This document shows, in pieces, positions 24,732 through 34,053 of a DNA stretch of 64,000 nucleotides. A model generated the notes under the pieces. The model saw only the letters and a program-made list of their open reading frames with translations. It searched no databases and was not told the origin of the DNA. The position numbers and the translations under genes are program-made. Source of the stretch: Ancylothrix sp036704045 (lineage in GTDB: Bacteria; Cyanobacteriota; Cyanobacteriia; Cyanobacteriales; Oscillatoriaceae); the NCBI GenBank assembly GCA_036704045.1, contig DATNQM010000003.1:37076-101075 (forward strand), given 5' to 3'. The stretch's first letter is position 1, and every line of letters starts with the position of its first letter.

Positions 24732-27700
24732 TTATGTTGTGGCCGGTTCTGGTGGGGAATTTAAGAAAGTAAAGCTGTTACCTGTAAATGCGTTCGTGTC
24801 AGTAACACCGGCCAAAATTGCTACTAAATCTTGCTCACCCTTGAAATTGACATAACTCAGGCCAATACCAGAGGGCAAATTGCTTTCAGGGGTGATATCA
24901 ATCAACAAATAACTATCAGGATTACCAGGCAATAATAGGCTATCTTTGTCAAATTCAAAGTTTTGAATCAAAACGTAGTCATCATTGCCAAAGGCACTAT
25001 AAAGCGGTTCTGCACCATCTCCCAGCGAGAAATAATCCTCCCCTGCACCCCCCGTGAGAGTATCAATTTCTGGGCCGGTTATTTCGTTAGCACCTTGCAA
25101 AAAGTTATTACCATCCCCACCGGCTAAACTATCATTTCCCTTATCGCCGTAGAGATTATCATCCCCAGCACCACCGGCCAAAGTATCATTCCCTTGACCG
25201 CCTGAAAGTTCATCACTATCTTCTCCGCCATCGATAAAATCATTACCGGCATTGCCATTGGCAACATCATCCCCTACAGCGCCGCTGATGCTATCCTCAT
25301 CCATACCGCCATACATCTCATCGTCACCGGCCCCTCCGTTAAGAAAGTCTTTGTTTTTGCCACCGGCCAGCATATCGTTGCCAAGCTCACCATACATCTG
25401 ATCTGAACCCTCGTTACCAAAGGCCATATCATCATCTTGGCCGCAGTGTACCTCGTCATTGCCCTCACCGCCGATCAGTTCATCTTCACCGACGTTGCCG
25501 TAGAGTTTGTCATCTCCGTTATCGCCATCCACGAAGTCATCATCCGCACCGCCGAACGCTGAGTCATTCCCCTGTCCGCCTTGCATATCATCGCCACCGG
25601 CTTCACCGACTAACTGATCATCGCCGCCGTTGCCATACATCTCGTCATCGCCATCACCACCGGCAGACTGGTCATCCCCTGCACCGCTGGCTAAGAGATC
25701 ATCATCACCATTACCAATGAGATTATCATTGCCGGTGCTACCCATTTCTACATCGCCCTCTGCTTCTGGAGGAGTGCCGGCAAACAAATCAAAGTCATAA
25801 ACTGATGTTTGATTGGCTTGATCTGTTTGTAAGATTCTCACATTGTACCAGCCATAGGCATCGGTGGGAACATCCCAGGTAAATTCGCCGGTGGTTGGGT
25901 TTAAAGCTACACCTCGCGGGGCTTCCAGCAGCGTTACACTTCCCTTATAGGGAATTGGTATAGTTTCTGTATAAGTTGTGCCTGGTGTAGCATATACATC
26001 CCACTCGTCTTCATCAGGGGCCATATCTTCCAGGCTACCGCCACCAACTTTAGCAATGGCCGGCACGCTTGGCAACGAATTATCATCCTGTTCATTGACT
26101 GCTGTAACTGTGAAGCGGTAGGTTTCCCCAGTCTTTAAGCCGCTAATGGCAACGTTATCGTCATACACCACCATCGTTGTATCTTCGATGGGGTCAATTT
26201 TTGAACCGGCAGCATCATCATCGTAGTCAACGATGTAATAAACTGCACCCTCCACCGGCTGCCAAGATACCAACACCGTATCGTCACTCACAGAAGAAGC
26301 CGCCACATCTTTAACTTGTTCTAGGCTGCCTTCTTCAATGATCTTGACGGGGTTGGGTGCATAGACAAAGCGAGGTGCGTTGTCGTTGTCTTGCAGCATC
26401 GCATAAATATAGTATTCGCCACTGGGAAGATCCGTTACATCCCAGCTAAAGTTTCCTTGGCCGTCGCTTTCTACCAATTCTTCAGAAATGGGTGCGCCGT
26501 CTGTGCCGGTGCCGTCAATGTCGTAGAAAAATGTGACGTTGGCTTCAGAGTCAGGGTCGGCAGCTTGGTAGTTGATATTGACGTTATTGGTGGAAGGGTC
26601 AAAATCGATGGAGTTAAAAAGAATTGTTGGGTCTGGTGCATCAAGGCTGCCGCCGTATTCCAAAGCACCTAACGTATCTGTATCGGTCATTGAGAGCGAC
26701 CATTCGCCGATTTCTGGCTCTCGGACTAAAATCGTTAGTCGTTTGTCATCGCTGAGTTCTCCGATAATACCGACTTTCCAAGGTTGCGTGTATTCCTCTT
26801 TGTTGTTGGCAATGGGGATAGTCTCGCTGCTGTAAACGGTGCCGTCTGGGCCAATGACTTCAAAGGGAACGCTGCCAAGAGGGGCCGAGTTTTCCCAAGA
26901 CACGGTAAAAATAAAGTATTTTCCGCCGGTGACACCATAGGTGACTTCGCTGTTGTTGGCAGCTTCGATATCGAAAATTCCAACTTCGTCTTCGTCTTCT
27001 TGACTGGGTTCTGTTGCGTCTGAGGGGACAAGTTCTGCGTCTGGTTCTTGGGTTAAGAAATCTTCAGTGGAGGGGCCGGTGATTTCTTCTACGGTTTCGT
27101 CAATTTGATCGGTTTCTTCGGGTGTATCTACGGGGTCAAAAGCTTCAACTACAGCATTGTCTAAGATGGCTTTTTCCTCAAAGCCTGCTAGGGCTGGGTC
27201 GTCGGGTGCTTCAGGGGCCGGTGCTTCTGCTGAGGAAACTTCTACTGTGCGAGGAAGAGGTAAACGGGAGTTTTTGAAAGGTGAAGGGATAACTTGGTCT
27301 AATTCTTCTTTAAGTTTTTGGTCAATATAGGTTTCTACTGCATCTTTCTCGGCTTTGAGGGGGCGAACATCTCTGCCGGTGAATAATTCAAAACTCCCAT
27401 CAAATTTAAACTCAGCCCCAATATCAGGTAAATATTTGATATCTGCCCAGACGCTAATATAGTCATTTCCATAGTAATCATCTGGAATAAATTGGAAGTA
27501 ACCATAAGCACCGGCTACTGTGTAACCGCCAATTTTAGGGACTTTCTTGGGTACTGTAAGAGATAGGGAACCAGCCAAATTTATCTGCTGTATCCAATAT
27601 TTTTCATTGTTTTTATCAATCGTTGGAGGCGATTGACCATTTTCCTTAGCTTCTTGTGCGGCTTGCAGTGTATCCACCCTGTATACGAGTCTTTTGAACT

Positions 27701-29378
27701 TCTGGGTATAACGGCCCTTGCCCTCCATTCTCCCCAAGCCCCAGAAGCTTAAACCCTGTTGATAAAAATCAAATAAAGCTTCTTTTGTTTTATGGTTGAA
27801 AGAAAAGCGAGCTCCGCCTACATCAAGAACACCTCCTAAAAATTTGACGCTGCCCTTTCCCCCAAAACGGCTTGCATCAATTCCCACATCTGCGTCAGCA
27901 CGAGCCGTATAAATTTGACCGTTCACTCCAGCAACTGCACCAAGTCCTGCCTTCACAATTCCGCCGATATAAGGTATATTTATGGAGCTAATATCAAAGG
28001 ATTTGCCAAAGGTTAGGGCGGTGCCGGCGTAAATCGTTGGAAACCCGCCCTGGGCTAATTTACTAACTCCACCTTCGAGGCGTTGTAAAAAGACACCATA
28101 ACCTAGAGGTGCATTGAGGTTGTCAGCTTTGAGAGCGATAGCGTCTAAGCTTCCGTTAAGAATTTTTAAATATCCCCCAACGATCAGATCTTTAGCCCAA
28201 GGTAAACCAAATTCTCCGAGAATCTCATAGGTATTTTTCTGGCTATCTATGAGAGCAGAGGCTTTGCGGATGCTCAGGAGTTTTGGCAAGATTACTCCTT
28301 CGGCACTAAACTTGCCTACATAACGGGTTTCTCCCGGGGCTATAGAAATGTAGGTTTCCGGTTGGCTGAAGTCGTAGGAAAATTTGAAAAAATTCTCTCC
28401 TGCGGATGCTACCCTGGAGGGAAGAAAGTCACCAAGATTGCCGTTAGTGCCTTTGCCTCTCAATATCACAGCTTTTTGCCCCGCAGAATTTTTTTCAAAT
28501 TGAGCAGTCGCGTCTGTGAGTTTTATCGGCAAGCTAAAGAAGGGAGAAATACCAAAATAGTCGCTTGCTCCTTCAAATTGTGCATAGCTAGGAATGGTAA
28601 TTTCTCCCAACGGGATTGTTCCAAAGTTGAAGCCTTGGGGGGTTACAGAAAGTTCGACGACGTTGTTTCTGTTGCGCTCTAATATAACTGACCCGGTTTT
28701 GGGTGAGTTTAAGATTTCTTTGCTTCTTTCTGTCTCTAAAATTTTGCTAATGATAGTGACGACTTCGCTGGCTGCTAACTGAAAAACATTATCGAGCACG
28801 CCTAGAGCTTGCTGTTCTTCCGATGTAAGATCAAGATTATCTTTAATTGCACCAAGCGTTGTGGAGCCGAATTCTCCTAGGCGAGAACGTATTTTTCCTA
28901 AAACATTTTTTAGTTGCTCCAATTCTTTCTTGCGCCGATCGTAGGTGTAGTATAGTAGCGGAATTGCTTGTAATTCACCTTGGATCTTCACTCCATCGTC
29001 TAGGATTTCTAAACTGTTTGCATTCAAGCTTAATACGCCATCATAGAGAGGAGTATTTGGCGCTTGTATGGATGAAGATTTTGTTTGACCTGGCAGAAAT
29101 TTAACTATGGTGCTGCCTCTGAATAGCTCTTGGCCCGATGCTGATTGTATATTTCCAACAAGATTTAGTTCTTCTAAACTGCCGTTATCCTTTTTTTTCC
29201 AAAAATCTACCTTATCCGCTTCAAGCCCATTTGCGCCATTATTTTTGCTGATTTTAACTTTACCCTTTGAAGTCAATCTATCCGAAGAGAAGTCTTTCAA
29301 GGATATCGAGTACTCTTCTTTAAAATCATTGGGTTCAATGTTCAAAGGGCTGATTAAGTTTTGGTCAATTGATGGCAT
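24732..29378 (-). CDS. Large exoprotein with fibronectin-III domain and RTX calcium-binding repeats
   Basis: About 1548 residues from the ATG at 29378 (numbers below count from the TTG at 29420, 14 codons upstream). The first 700 residues are beta-rich with GGxLDVGGARFSF-like and GYGVFLQRLEGG-like segments I cannot assign to a family. An acidic linker follows, then a fibronectin-III domain near 1033-1123, an Ig/cadherin-like domain, and a long array of glycine/aspartate nonapeptides (about 1227-1443) of the RTX type (GGAGDDEMYGG), which bind calcium outside the cell. There is no N-terminal signal peptide, as expected for type I secretion with a C-terminal signal. No type I secretion genes are adjacent. 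Adhesin, S-layer or motility roles are possible. Confidence 0.78.
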   Translation of the reverse strand: MPSIDQNLISPLNIEPNDFKEEYSISLKDFSSDRLTSKGKVKISKNNGANGLEADKVDFWKKKDNGSLEELNLVGNIQSASGQELFRGSTIVKFLPGQTKSSSIQAPNTPLYDGVLSLNANSLEILDDGVKIQGELQAIPLLYYTYDRRKKELEQLKNVLGKIRSRLGEFGSTTLGAIKDNLDLTSEEQQALGVLDNVFQLAASEVVTIISKILETERSKEILNSPKTGSVILERNRNNVVELSVTPQGFNFGTIPLGEITIPSYAQFEGASDYFGISPFFSLPIKLTDATAQFEKNSAGQKAVILRGKGTNGNLGDFLPSRVASAGENFFKFSYDFSQPETYISIAPGETRYVGKFSAEGVILPKLLSIRKASALIDSQKNTYEILGEFGLPWAKDLIVGGYLKILNGSLDAIALKADNLNAPLGYGVFLQRLEGGVSKLAQGGFPTIYAGTALTFGKSFDISSINIPYIGGIVKAGLGAVAGVNGQIYTARADADVGIDASRFGGKGSVKFLGGVLDVGGARFSFNHKTKEALFDFYQQGLSFWGLGRMEGKGRYTQKFKRLVYRVDTLQAAQEAKENGQSPPTIDKNNEKYWIQQINLAGSLSLTVPKKVPKIGGYTVAGAYGYFQFIPDDYYGNDYISVWADIKYLPDIGAEFKFDGSFELFTGRDVRPLKAEKDAVETYIDQKLKEELDQVIPSPFKNSRLPLPRTVEVSSAEAPAPEAPDDPALAGFEEKAILDNAVVEAFDPVDTPEETDQIDETVEEITGPSTEDFLTQEPDAELVPSDATEPSQEDEDEVGIFDIEAANNSEVTYGVTGGKYFIFTVSWENSAPLGSVPFEVIGPDGTVYSSETIPIANNKEEYTQPWKVGIIGELSDDKRLTILVREPEIGEWSLSMTDTDTLGALEYGGSLDAPDPTILFNSIDFDPSTNNVNINYQAADPDSEANVTFFYDIDGTGTDGAPISEELVESDGQGNFSWDVTDLPSGEYYIYAMLQDNDNAPRFVYAPNPVKIIEEGSLEQVKDVAASSVSDDTVLVSWQPVEGAVYYIVDYDDDAAGSKIDPIEDTTMVVYDDNVAISGLKTGETYRFTVTAVNEQDDNSLPSVPAIAKVGGGSLEDMAPDEDEWDVYATPGTTYTETIPIPYKGSVTLLEAPRGVALNPTTGEFTWDVPTDAYGWYNVRILQTDQANQTSVYDFDLFAGTPPEAEGDVEMGSTGNDNLIGNGDDDLLASGAGDDQSAGGDGDDEMYGNGGDDQLVGEAGGDDMQGGQGNDSAFGGADDDFVDGDNGDDKLYGNVGEDELIGGEGNDEVHCGQDDDMAFGNEGSDQMYGELGNDMLAGGKNKDFLNGGAGDDEMYGGMDEDSISGAVGDDVANGNAGNDFIDGGEDSDELSGGQGNDTLAGGAGDDNLYGDKGNDSLAGGDGNNFLQGANEITGPEIDTLTGGAGEDYFSLGDGAEPLYSAFGNDDYVLIQNFEFDKDSLLLPGNPDSYLLIDITPESNLPSGIGLSYVNFKGEQDLVAILAGVTDTNAFTGNSFTFLNSPPEPATT

Positions 29379-29985
29379 AACTTTAAAAAATGTTGGAAAA
29401 GGGAACTTTTTTACTACCAAATTTTCTAAAATCGTACATCTGCTTTATTAAGTTCAATATCTTTTTAGCCTTCTGGGATCTTTGAATGCCACTCAAAAAA
29501 ACTTAATAAAACTTAATGCTTATTTTGTTTAGACGATTTTGGAAATGGTGGATTTGAGGCTGTTATATCAAGAAAAATAGGGGGGTGTAAAGAAAAAAAT
29601 ATTTAAATTTTATTATGATTTTCTATACTATGCAGATATTTTCCTAATCAGAGAAAACATTGTTTGTATAATTTAATATAAATAATTAAGATAATACATA
29701 TAAATGTAAACTATACAAATAGTTTATCCTCGAAATTTTTGGTATTTTCTGATTTTCACACACTTAAGCTATAGTACCTACAAAAGTGTAAAAAGCGTAA
29801 TCGAAATTAAAGAAAAGTTTAAGTAATAACCTTAAGTTTTTATAACGCACAATTGGGAATGAAATACGGGCCGATTGGCTGGAAATTTTATTACTAACCA
29901 TAAAAAAACCCTCTTGGGTGAAGAGGGGAGTTTTTAAACCGTAGATTGCAGATTGATTTATGGCTAGGTATCTGAGATTTTTGTC
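29379..29985. other. AT-rich region between ctaE and the RTX gene
   Basis: About 600 very AT-rich bases. They should contain the RTX promoter, but I see no confident -35/-10 pair. The only clear element is the terminator at 29903-29935. No gene is supported. Confidence 0.5.
29903..29935 (-). terminator. Terminator of the ctaCDE operon
   Basis: On the minus strand a stem AAAAACTCCCCTCTT/AAGAGGGTTTTT, with a few mismatches, is followed by T residues, about 50 bases after the ctaE stop codon. Confidence 0.7.
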
Positions 29986-30606
29986 TTAAAGAACATAAAG
30001 CAACAAAAACAAAATTACCCAAATCACATCAACAAAGTGCCAGTAAATTTCTGATGCTTCCGGGCCAAAATGAGAAGCACTGGAATAATGACCTTCTTTG
30101 CGAGAACGCCACAACATTGCCAAAATTAACAACACACCAAAAGTAACGTGCAAACCGTGAAAGGCAGTCATTACATAAAAAGAACTGGCGTATAAATTGC
30201 TGGTCAAACCAAACGCCAACCCGCTATATTCGTAAACCTGACCGGCCAAGAAAATAGTCCCCATTAAAGCGGTAAGCCCGCCCCAAAATTGCAATCCCTT
30301 AACATCATTCTTCTTAATAGCAGTATTGCCTCGATTAAAAACAAAACTACTAGAAATCAGAATGATCGTATTTATCGATGGCACCAATAACTCCCGTTCC
30401 ACATCTTCAGGAGGCCAAACCGGCGCCATTGCCCGATAAATTAAATACGCCGCAAACATTCCAAAAAAGATCATTCCTTCCGCAATTAGGAACACATAAA
30501 CCCCAAAAATTCGATAATCGTGATGTTCCTCTGCGTGTTCGTGCGTCTCAGCCGCACCGTGATAATTTAACTCAACTTTTCCTTCATCAATTGTTGGGCT
30601 TTGCAT
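29986..30606 (-). CDS. ctaE: Cytochrome c oxidase subunit III
   Basis: Membrane subunit III of the aa3-type terminal oxidase, 206 residues with about five transmembrane helices, lacking the first two helices as is usual in the short bacterial form. Conserved subunit III segments are present: FLIAEGMIFFGMFAAYL, AGQVYEY and TAFHGLHVTFG, ending with YWHFVDVIWVILFLLLY. The hydrophilic N-terminus is rich in His and Glu. It follows ctaD by 66 bases with a TTCCCAGG hairpin in the gap, and is the last gene of ctaC-ctaD-ctaE. Confidence 0.95.
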   Translation of the reverse strand: MQSPTIDEGKVELNYHGAAETHEHAEEHHDYRIFGVYVFLIAEGMIFFGMFAAYLIYRAMAPVWPPEDVERELLVPSINTIILISSSFVFNRGNTAIKKNDVKGLQFWGGLTALMGTIFLAGQVYEYSGLAFGLTSNLYASSFYVMTAFHGLHVTFGVLLILAMLWRSRKEGHYSSASHFGPEASEIYWHFVDVIWVILFLLLYVL

Positions 30607-30640
30607 GAATCTTATCCTGTTTTAAACTTTACCTTTCCTC

Positions 30641-30663
30641 ATTCCCAGGCTAAACCTGGGAAC
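30641..30663. repeat. TTCCCAGG/CCTGGGAA hairpin between ctaE and ctaD
   Basis: A perfect 8-bp stem with a 5-base loop in the intergenic gap of the oxidase operon. It matches the hairpin at 5283-5305 with compensatory changes. Confidence 0.75.
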
Positions 30664-30672
30664 AAGAAAAAT

Positions 30673-32493
30673 CTAACTTTCACCATCAACTTGATCAGGA
30701 TTAGCTGCAACCGTTGGGTCAGGTTTTGCGCGTAAAATCGAACCCGGACCGGCAGCTAAATTCTCATCTTTGGGGTCATCAAAAGGCACATCCACTTCAC
30801 TTAAACGTTTGACACCACCCTTCCAAAGCGAAGTAGCATCAATGTCTGCAATTGCTCGTCTTCTTGGCATAGCCTTAACTACCCCGTAATCGTAGGGGCC
30901 GGTAGCCAAAACCGGCGTTCTTTCAAAGTTTTCGATAGGTGGCGGCGAAGAAGTCATCCACTCTAAAGTCAAACCTTGCCAAGGATTATTACCCGCTTTT
31001 GGGCCGTACATCCAACTCCAAATCGCATTGACAATAAACGGCAAAGTTGACACAGCCAAAATGTAACTACCAACGGTACAAACCATGTTTAAACCGGCAA
31101 ATTTCGGGTCATACATAGCAACCCGGCGCGGCATTCCCATTAAGCCCAGGGCGTGCATAGGCATAAAAGTCAAATTTGCGCCAATTAACGTTAAGACAAA
31201 ATGAACAACGCCCCAGGGTTCATTTAACATCCGTCCCGTCATTTTCGGGAACCAATGATAAATAGCCGCGTAAATGCCAAATACAGAACCGCCAAACAAA
31301 ACGTAATGGAAATGCGCCACCACAAAATAAGTATCGTGGACATGAATATCAAACGGCACCGAAGCCACCATGACGCCGGTGACACCACCCATCACAAAAG
31401 TGGAAATAAAACCCATACAAAATAGCATGGCACTGGTAAGGCGAATTTTTCCGCCCCACATTGTTGCTAACCAGCTAAAAACTTTAATGCCGGTGGGGAC
31501 AGCAATCACCATCGTGGCGATCATAAAAAACATCCGCAACCAGCCGGGAGTACCGCTGGTAAACATATGGTGTGCCCACACAATTAAACCCAAAAAGCAA
31601 ATCGCCAAACTTGAATAGGCAATTGCTTTATAACCAAAAATCGGTTTCCGGGCATGAACCGGGATCACCTCCGACATTACCCCAAAAAAGGGCAACACCA
31701 TGATGTAAACCGCTGGGTGGGAATAAAACCAGAACATATGCTGGTAAACCACCGGATCGCCGCCCCCGGTGGGGTTAAAAAAGCTAGTACCGGCCAGCAA
31801 ATCAAACGACAGCAAAATTAGCGCACTTGCTAATACGGGGGTTGATACTAAGGCTAGGGCTGAGGTGGCAATCATTGCCCAACAAAACAGGGGCATTTGA
31901 TTTAAACCCATTCCTGGTGCTCGCATTTTTAAAATCGTCACCATGAAATTTAAAGCCCCCAAAATCGAGGAACTCCCCAACAATAAAACGCTGAGAATCC
32001 AGATTTCTTCACCAACTTTCCCACCAAGTAAACTTAGGGGTGGGTATGATGTCCAACCGGCTTGGGGGCCGGTGGTAAAAAAGCTAGTTAATAGCAAAAG
32101 TCCCCCAACAGGAATCAGCCAAAAAGCAACGGCATTTAAACGCGGAAATGCCATATCTTTTGCGCCAATTAAAAGCGGAATTAAGAAATTAGCAAACCCA
32201 GCCCCCGCCGGCACAATCCACAGAAAAATCATTACCGTGCCATGCAAGGTAAAGAGGGTATTGTACATTTCTGGTGAGACAAAATCCGGGTCTGGGGTTG
32301 CTAGTTCGGTACGCACCGCAGTAGCGAGGGAACCGCCTACCAAATAGAACAAAAACGATGTAACCAGATATTGAAGACCGATTACTTTGTGGTCTGTATT
32401 AAAGCTGAAATAATCCTGCCATTTTCGCTGAGGATCTTGACCTTCGGCCCCAGCATTGGCTGCTTCTTGAAAGTCTACTTGTGCTGTTGTCAT
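30673..32493 (-). CDS. ctaD: Cytochrome c oxidase subunit I (A2-type heme-copper oxidase)
   Basis: Catalytic subunit of the respiratory aa3-type oxidase that reduces oxygen to water, 606 residues with twelve expected helices. Ligands are visible: His84 (heme a), His259, His308 and His309 (CuB), His394 (heme a3) and His396 (heme a). Tyr263 is the residue normally cross-linked to His259. The segment WFYSHPAVYIM has the Tyr-Ser pair typical of A2-type oxidases in place of the Glu of A1 enzymes. It lies between ctaC (69 bases upstream) and ctaE. Confidence 0.97.
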   Translation of the reverse strand: MTTAQVDFQEAANAGAEGQDPQRKWQDYFSFNTDHKVIGLQYLVTSFLFYLVGGSLATAVRTELATPDPDFVSPEMYNTLFTLHGTVMIFLWIVPAGAGFANFLIPLLIGAKDMAFPRLNAVAFWLIPVGGLLLLTSFFTTGPQAGWTSYPPLSLLGGKVGEEIWILSVLLLGSSSILGALNFMVTILKMRAPGMGLNQMPLFCWAMIATSALALVSTPVLASALILLSFDLLAGTSFFNPTGGGDPVVYQHMFWFYSHPAVYIMVLPFFGVMSEVIPVHARKPIFGYKAIAYSSLAICFLGLIVWAHHMFTSGTPGWLRMFFMIATMVIAVPTGIKVFSWLATMWGGKIRLTSAMLFCMGFISTFVMGGVTGVMVASVPFDIHVHDTYFVVAHFHYVLFGGSVFGIYAAIYHWFPKMTGRMLNEPWGVVHFVLTLIGANLTFMPMHALGLMGMPRRVAMYDPKFAGLNMVCTVGSYILAVSTLPFIVNAIWSWMYGPKAGNNPWQGLTLEWMTSSPPPIENFERTPVLATGPYDYGVVKAMPRRRAIADIDATSLWKGGVKRLSEVDVPFDDPKDENLAAGPGSILRAKPDPTVAANPDQVDGES

Positions 32494-32562
32494 ATTTTGA
32501 TATCAGTGTTTATCTGCACGGTGGACTGTGCCCACCAAAGGGGTAGGTGGTTAAGCAAAATT

Positions 32563-33555
32563 TTACTTATGTAAGTGAGAAAGCATTTCGGAATTAACGC
32601 CCATTTCCTCAGCATAGGGTGCCAAATATTCGCCTTCTAACATATCGGCAGGACTAACGGCTACAGCAGTTTGCATTGATTCATTAAGGGCAATTTCTTG
32701 CTGACTTTTTACCCAGCTATCGAATTCTTCGGGGCTTTGAACTATTAGCTGAGTTTTCATTGCGCCATGATAACCGCCACAGAGTTCTGCACAAATGACT
32801 GGATATTCGCCGGTTTTGGAAACTGTAAACCTTAACTCAGTGGTACGTCCGGGAATGACATCTTGTTTGAGACGTAGTTCAGGAATCCACATGGCATGAA
32901 TGACATCATTAGCTGTCATGTTGAGTTGGGATTCTTTGCCAGAGGGTAAGTGCAGTTCACCAGAGGTGATCCCCAAGTCGGGATAGGCAAAAATCCAGGC
33001 AAATTGTAGGCCGGTGACGTTTACTACTACGTCGGCTGTTTTTCCTTCTTTGTCGGGAGACGCGCCGATCCCCAGGGCAATTTGTCTGGGTTGGGATGGA
33101 GCCGGTTCTTCTGTTCCACCTAAAGTTGCCGCCATTGCTGCGCCTTTCATTTGGTGGTTATGGGCGACATTAACGCTGTGATCGTGGGAGGCCATTGGGT
33201 CTAGGCCGCCCATTTCGTTGTAAATTTCAAAGCTATACACGGAAATACCCAAAACTATGACGGCGGGTATCGCTGTCCAGAGAATTTCTAGGGGTATATT
33301 GCCGTGTATTGGTGGGCCGTCTGTGTTGTCGCCTTTCCGCCTACGATATTTGATTGCGGAAATGATCAGCACTCCTTGGACTAGAATTACCAAACCGACG
33401 GAGATAGTCATCATTACATTAAAGAGACTATCGATGTGGCCTGCTTCTTCGGAGGCTGCCACCGGCAAGAGGTTGTGATTTTGACCGTACCACAGGCTGA
33501 CAAGCGTTATTACAATGCCGGCGAGCAGGGTTAGGATTGTGTTTGGAATGTTCAC
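32563..33555 (-). CDS. ctaC: Cytochrome c oxidase subunit II
   Basis: Subunit II takes electrons from cytochrome c or plastocyanin. Two N-terminal helices (about 5-23 and 46-68, with a further hydrophobic stretch 92-108) precede the periplasmic CuA domain. CuA ligands are His220, Cys255, Glu257, Cys259, His263 and Met266, in the block CAELCGGYHGAM. Between helix and CuA domain there is a His/Met-rich insertion (about 119-172, SHDHSVNVAHNHQMKG). The start is GTG, chosen because AGAGGT precedes it and no better ATG exists. It is first in ctaCDE and divergent from ctaAB. Confidence 0.95.
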   Translation of the reverse strand: MNIPNTILTLLAGIVITLVSLWYGQNHNLLPVAASEEAGHIDSLFNVMMTISVGLVILVQGVLIISAIKYRRRKGDNTDGPPIHGNIPLEILWTAIPAVIVLGISVYSFEIYNEMGGLDPMASHDHSVNVAHNHQMKGAAMAATLGGTEEPAPSQPRQIALGIGASPDKEGKTADVVVNVTGLQFAWIFAYPDLGITSGELHLPSGKESQLNMTANDVIHAMWIPELRLKQDVIPGRTTELRFTVSKTGEYPVICAELCGGYHGAMKTQLIVQSPEEFDSWVKSQQEIALNESMQTAVAVSPADMLEGEYLAPYAEEMGVNSEMLSHLHK

Positions 33556-34053
33556 GCTTTTTCTGAAACCTCTAGGGGATAAAACTTCTTAAACGTTAAC
33601 TTAAAGGTTACGGGGATGAAGGTTGTCTATGTAACCAAGCTAGGGTAAGCCTTTGATAAGGTGAGGCTGAGTTTTGAAGTTTGGCTGACTTTACTTAAAA
33701 TAAAGCACTCTAGCCTTGAATTTTGCTTTCGGAAGACAGCTTTTGTCTTTTTTTAACAATGTTGCAGGGGCCTGTTGGCTTTTGTGCTTTTCAACCATCT
33801 GTTATTGTAGCAAGTGGTTTATTTATCTTAATTTTTTTGGCCCAGACGTTGATAAATAGTGGCCCAGACCTTGAGAAAAAGTAAAGAAATAATAACAAGT
33901 TAAAAAAAAATCTAAAGAGTTCGGCTGTTTAAAGTTCTTGATATTAAAGTATTTTCTAGGATATGTTCAGGATTTCAAGCGCACTAGGCAAGAGTGAGTG
34001 ATTGCTCAATTTTTTATTAACTTTGTTTTAGGACGAATACTGAGGTACCGTGC
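33556..34053. promoter_or_regulatory. Divergent promoter region between ctaC and ctaA
   Basis: About 500 bases that must carry the promoters of both ctaCDE and ctaAB. I see no NtcA box or other named operator. A short duplicated motif GGCCCAGAC, followed in both copies by a TTGA block, lies near 33839-33880 and could be a protein-binding pair. Confidence 0.45.

Noticed and set aside
25080..25740. Tandem DNA repeats in the RTX gene as a possible satellite
   Set aside because: The periodicity is explained by glycine/aspartate nonapeptide coding; units are diverged at the DNA level.
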